From positions 1-42,463 of the forward strand of contig CALSCP010001078.1 of NCBI GenBank assembly GCA_943704425.1: a DNA stretch of 42,463 nucleotides. Direction: 5' to 3'. Position 1 is the first letter of the stretch. Every line of letters begins with the position of its first letter. This document shows positions 42,120 through 42,463 of this stretch, in pieces. The notes under the pieces are model-generated. The model was not told the origin of the DNA and did no database searches. It saw only the letters and a list, made by a program, of their open reading frames with translations. The position numbers and the translations under genes are program-made. Origin of the DNA: Ministeria vibrans ATCC 50519. Its lineage: Eukaryota; Opisthokonta; Filasterea.

Positions 42120-42463
42120 GTCTTCCAAAGACACTTCTAAGGAGAGCAAACGACAGCGATCCGGCCCGCATCGGACAGGTGTGGGCAGCGGCAGTCAAAA
42201 ATAGAGAGCGTGTGGGACGCAGCATGCGAGGGTGAAGCGTTCGCAAACAGAGAACCAAAAGGTGGCGTAACGTCATCAATTCAAAAAAAGCCTTTTCGCC
42301 CCAGTGACGATATAGCTGCGAAAGGAGAGCCAGAAAAGCACACAGGGAGTGCCGCGTGTGCCGCATGGGCCGATACGGCGCCCAGCAGACGGATGCGCGT
42401 GGACAGGCGTTTGAGTTTGCCAATGGGAAACAGTGAAAACGAAAAAAAAAAAAAAGAAAAAAA

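Larger units (their letters stand above)
41916..42463. other. Intron or intergenic sequence, no exon recognised
   Basis: It starts with the intron acceptor side of the Rho gene. I looked on the minus strand for a P-loop exon and found none. The stretch holds a perfect hairpin at 42033-42057, an A21 run at 42099-42119, and an A-rich end at the window edge. The 42120-42430 segment is open for over 100 codons on the minus strand but shows no family motif. Confidence 0.55.

Noticed and set aside
42064-42423. A 119-codon minus-strand frame upstream of the Rho gene as its first exon
   Set aside because: It lacks a GxxxxGK P-loop and ends in the translated A/T homopolymer; it does not resemble a GTPase N-terminus.

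Overview
This is nuclear DNA from an intron-rich unicellular eukaryote. Nearly every gene is split by short GT-AG introns, mostly about 55-90 bp, with consistent phases. The proteins are eukaryotic: 40S ribosomal proteins, SEC31, transportin-3, cyclin K, XAP5, nardilysin, tRNA-splicing endonuclease. The gene mix fits a free-living amoebozoan or related protist best: mitochondrial-type monoamine oxidase, a long ankyrin/RING/TKL-like pseudokinase, and a secreted bacterial-type L,D-transpeptidase-like protein. That placement is inference; no rRNA or other phylogenetic marker is present.

Layout (about 20 genes). 1-2500: G-rich tract, then an orphan Cys-rich/poly-Q protein (-). 2.5-5.4 kb: cyclin K-like (-) and XAP5/FAM50 (+), divergent. 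5.6-11.4 kb: coiled-coil protein, BolA and nardilysin, all (-). 11.5-12.8 kb: only the first exon of a Crooked-neck/Clf1 gene, then RPS13 without its start exon (both +). 12.9-18.2 kb: monoamine oxidase (-) and transportin-3 (+). 18.4-24.8 kb: ankyrin-RING-pseudokinase and SDF2-like MIR protein (both -). 25.4-29.1 kb: RPS2 (+), TFIIIC subunit 6-like (-), SEN2 (+). 29.4-30.9 kb: 5' half of a myotubularin (-). 31.0-35.1 kb: SEC31 without its C-terminus (+). 35.9-36.7 kb: L,D-transpeptidase-like gene without its 3' end (-). 36.8-40.9 kb: PPP1R37-like leucine-rich-repeat protein (+). 41.3-41.9 kb: Rho-family GTPase without its P-loop exon (-).

The genes do not form one pathway. Several serve RNA metabolism (cyclin K, XAP5, Clf1 fragment, transportin-3, SEN2, TFIIIC6, two ribosomal proteins) and others serve ER/secretory function (SEC31, SDF2). 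Adjacent genes are packed tightly, with roughly 80 bp between some divergent starts and 55-65 bp between some convergent stops.

The most striking structural feature is that gene breaks sit next to long simple repeats: a 27-T run, a (CT)n plus heptamer array, and an approximately 700-bp CT-rich array. This suggests sequence lost or misjoined at repeats, although real rearrangement cannot be excluded from sequence alone. The exon models below were spliced by hand; complete models keep frame across every junction and match family lengths.
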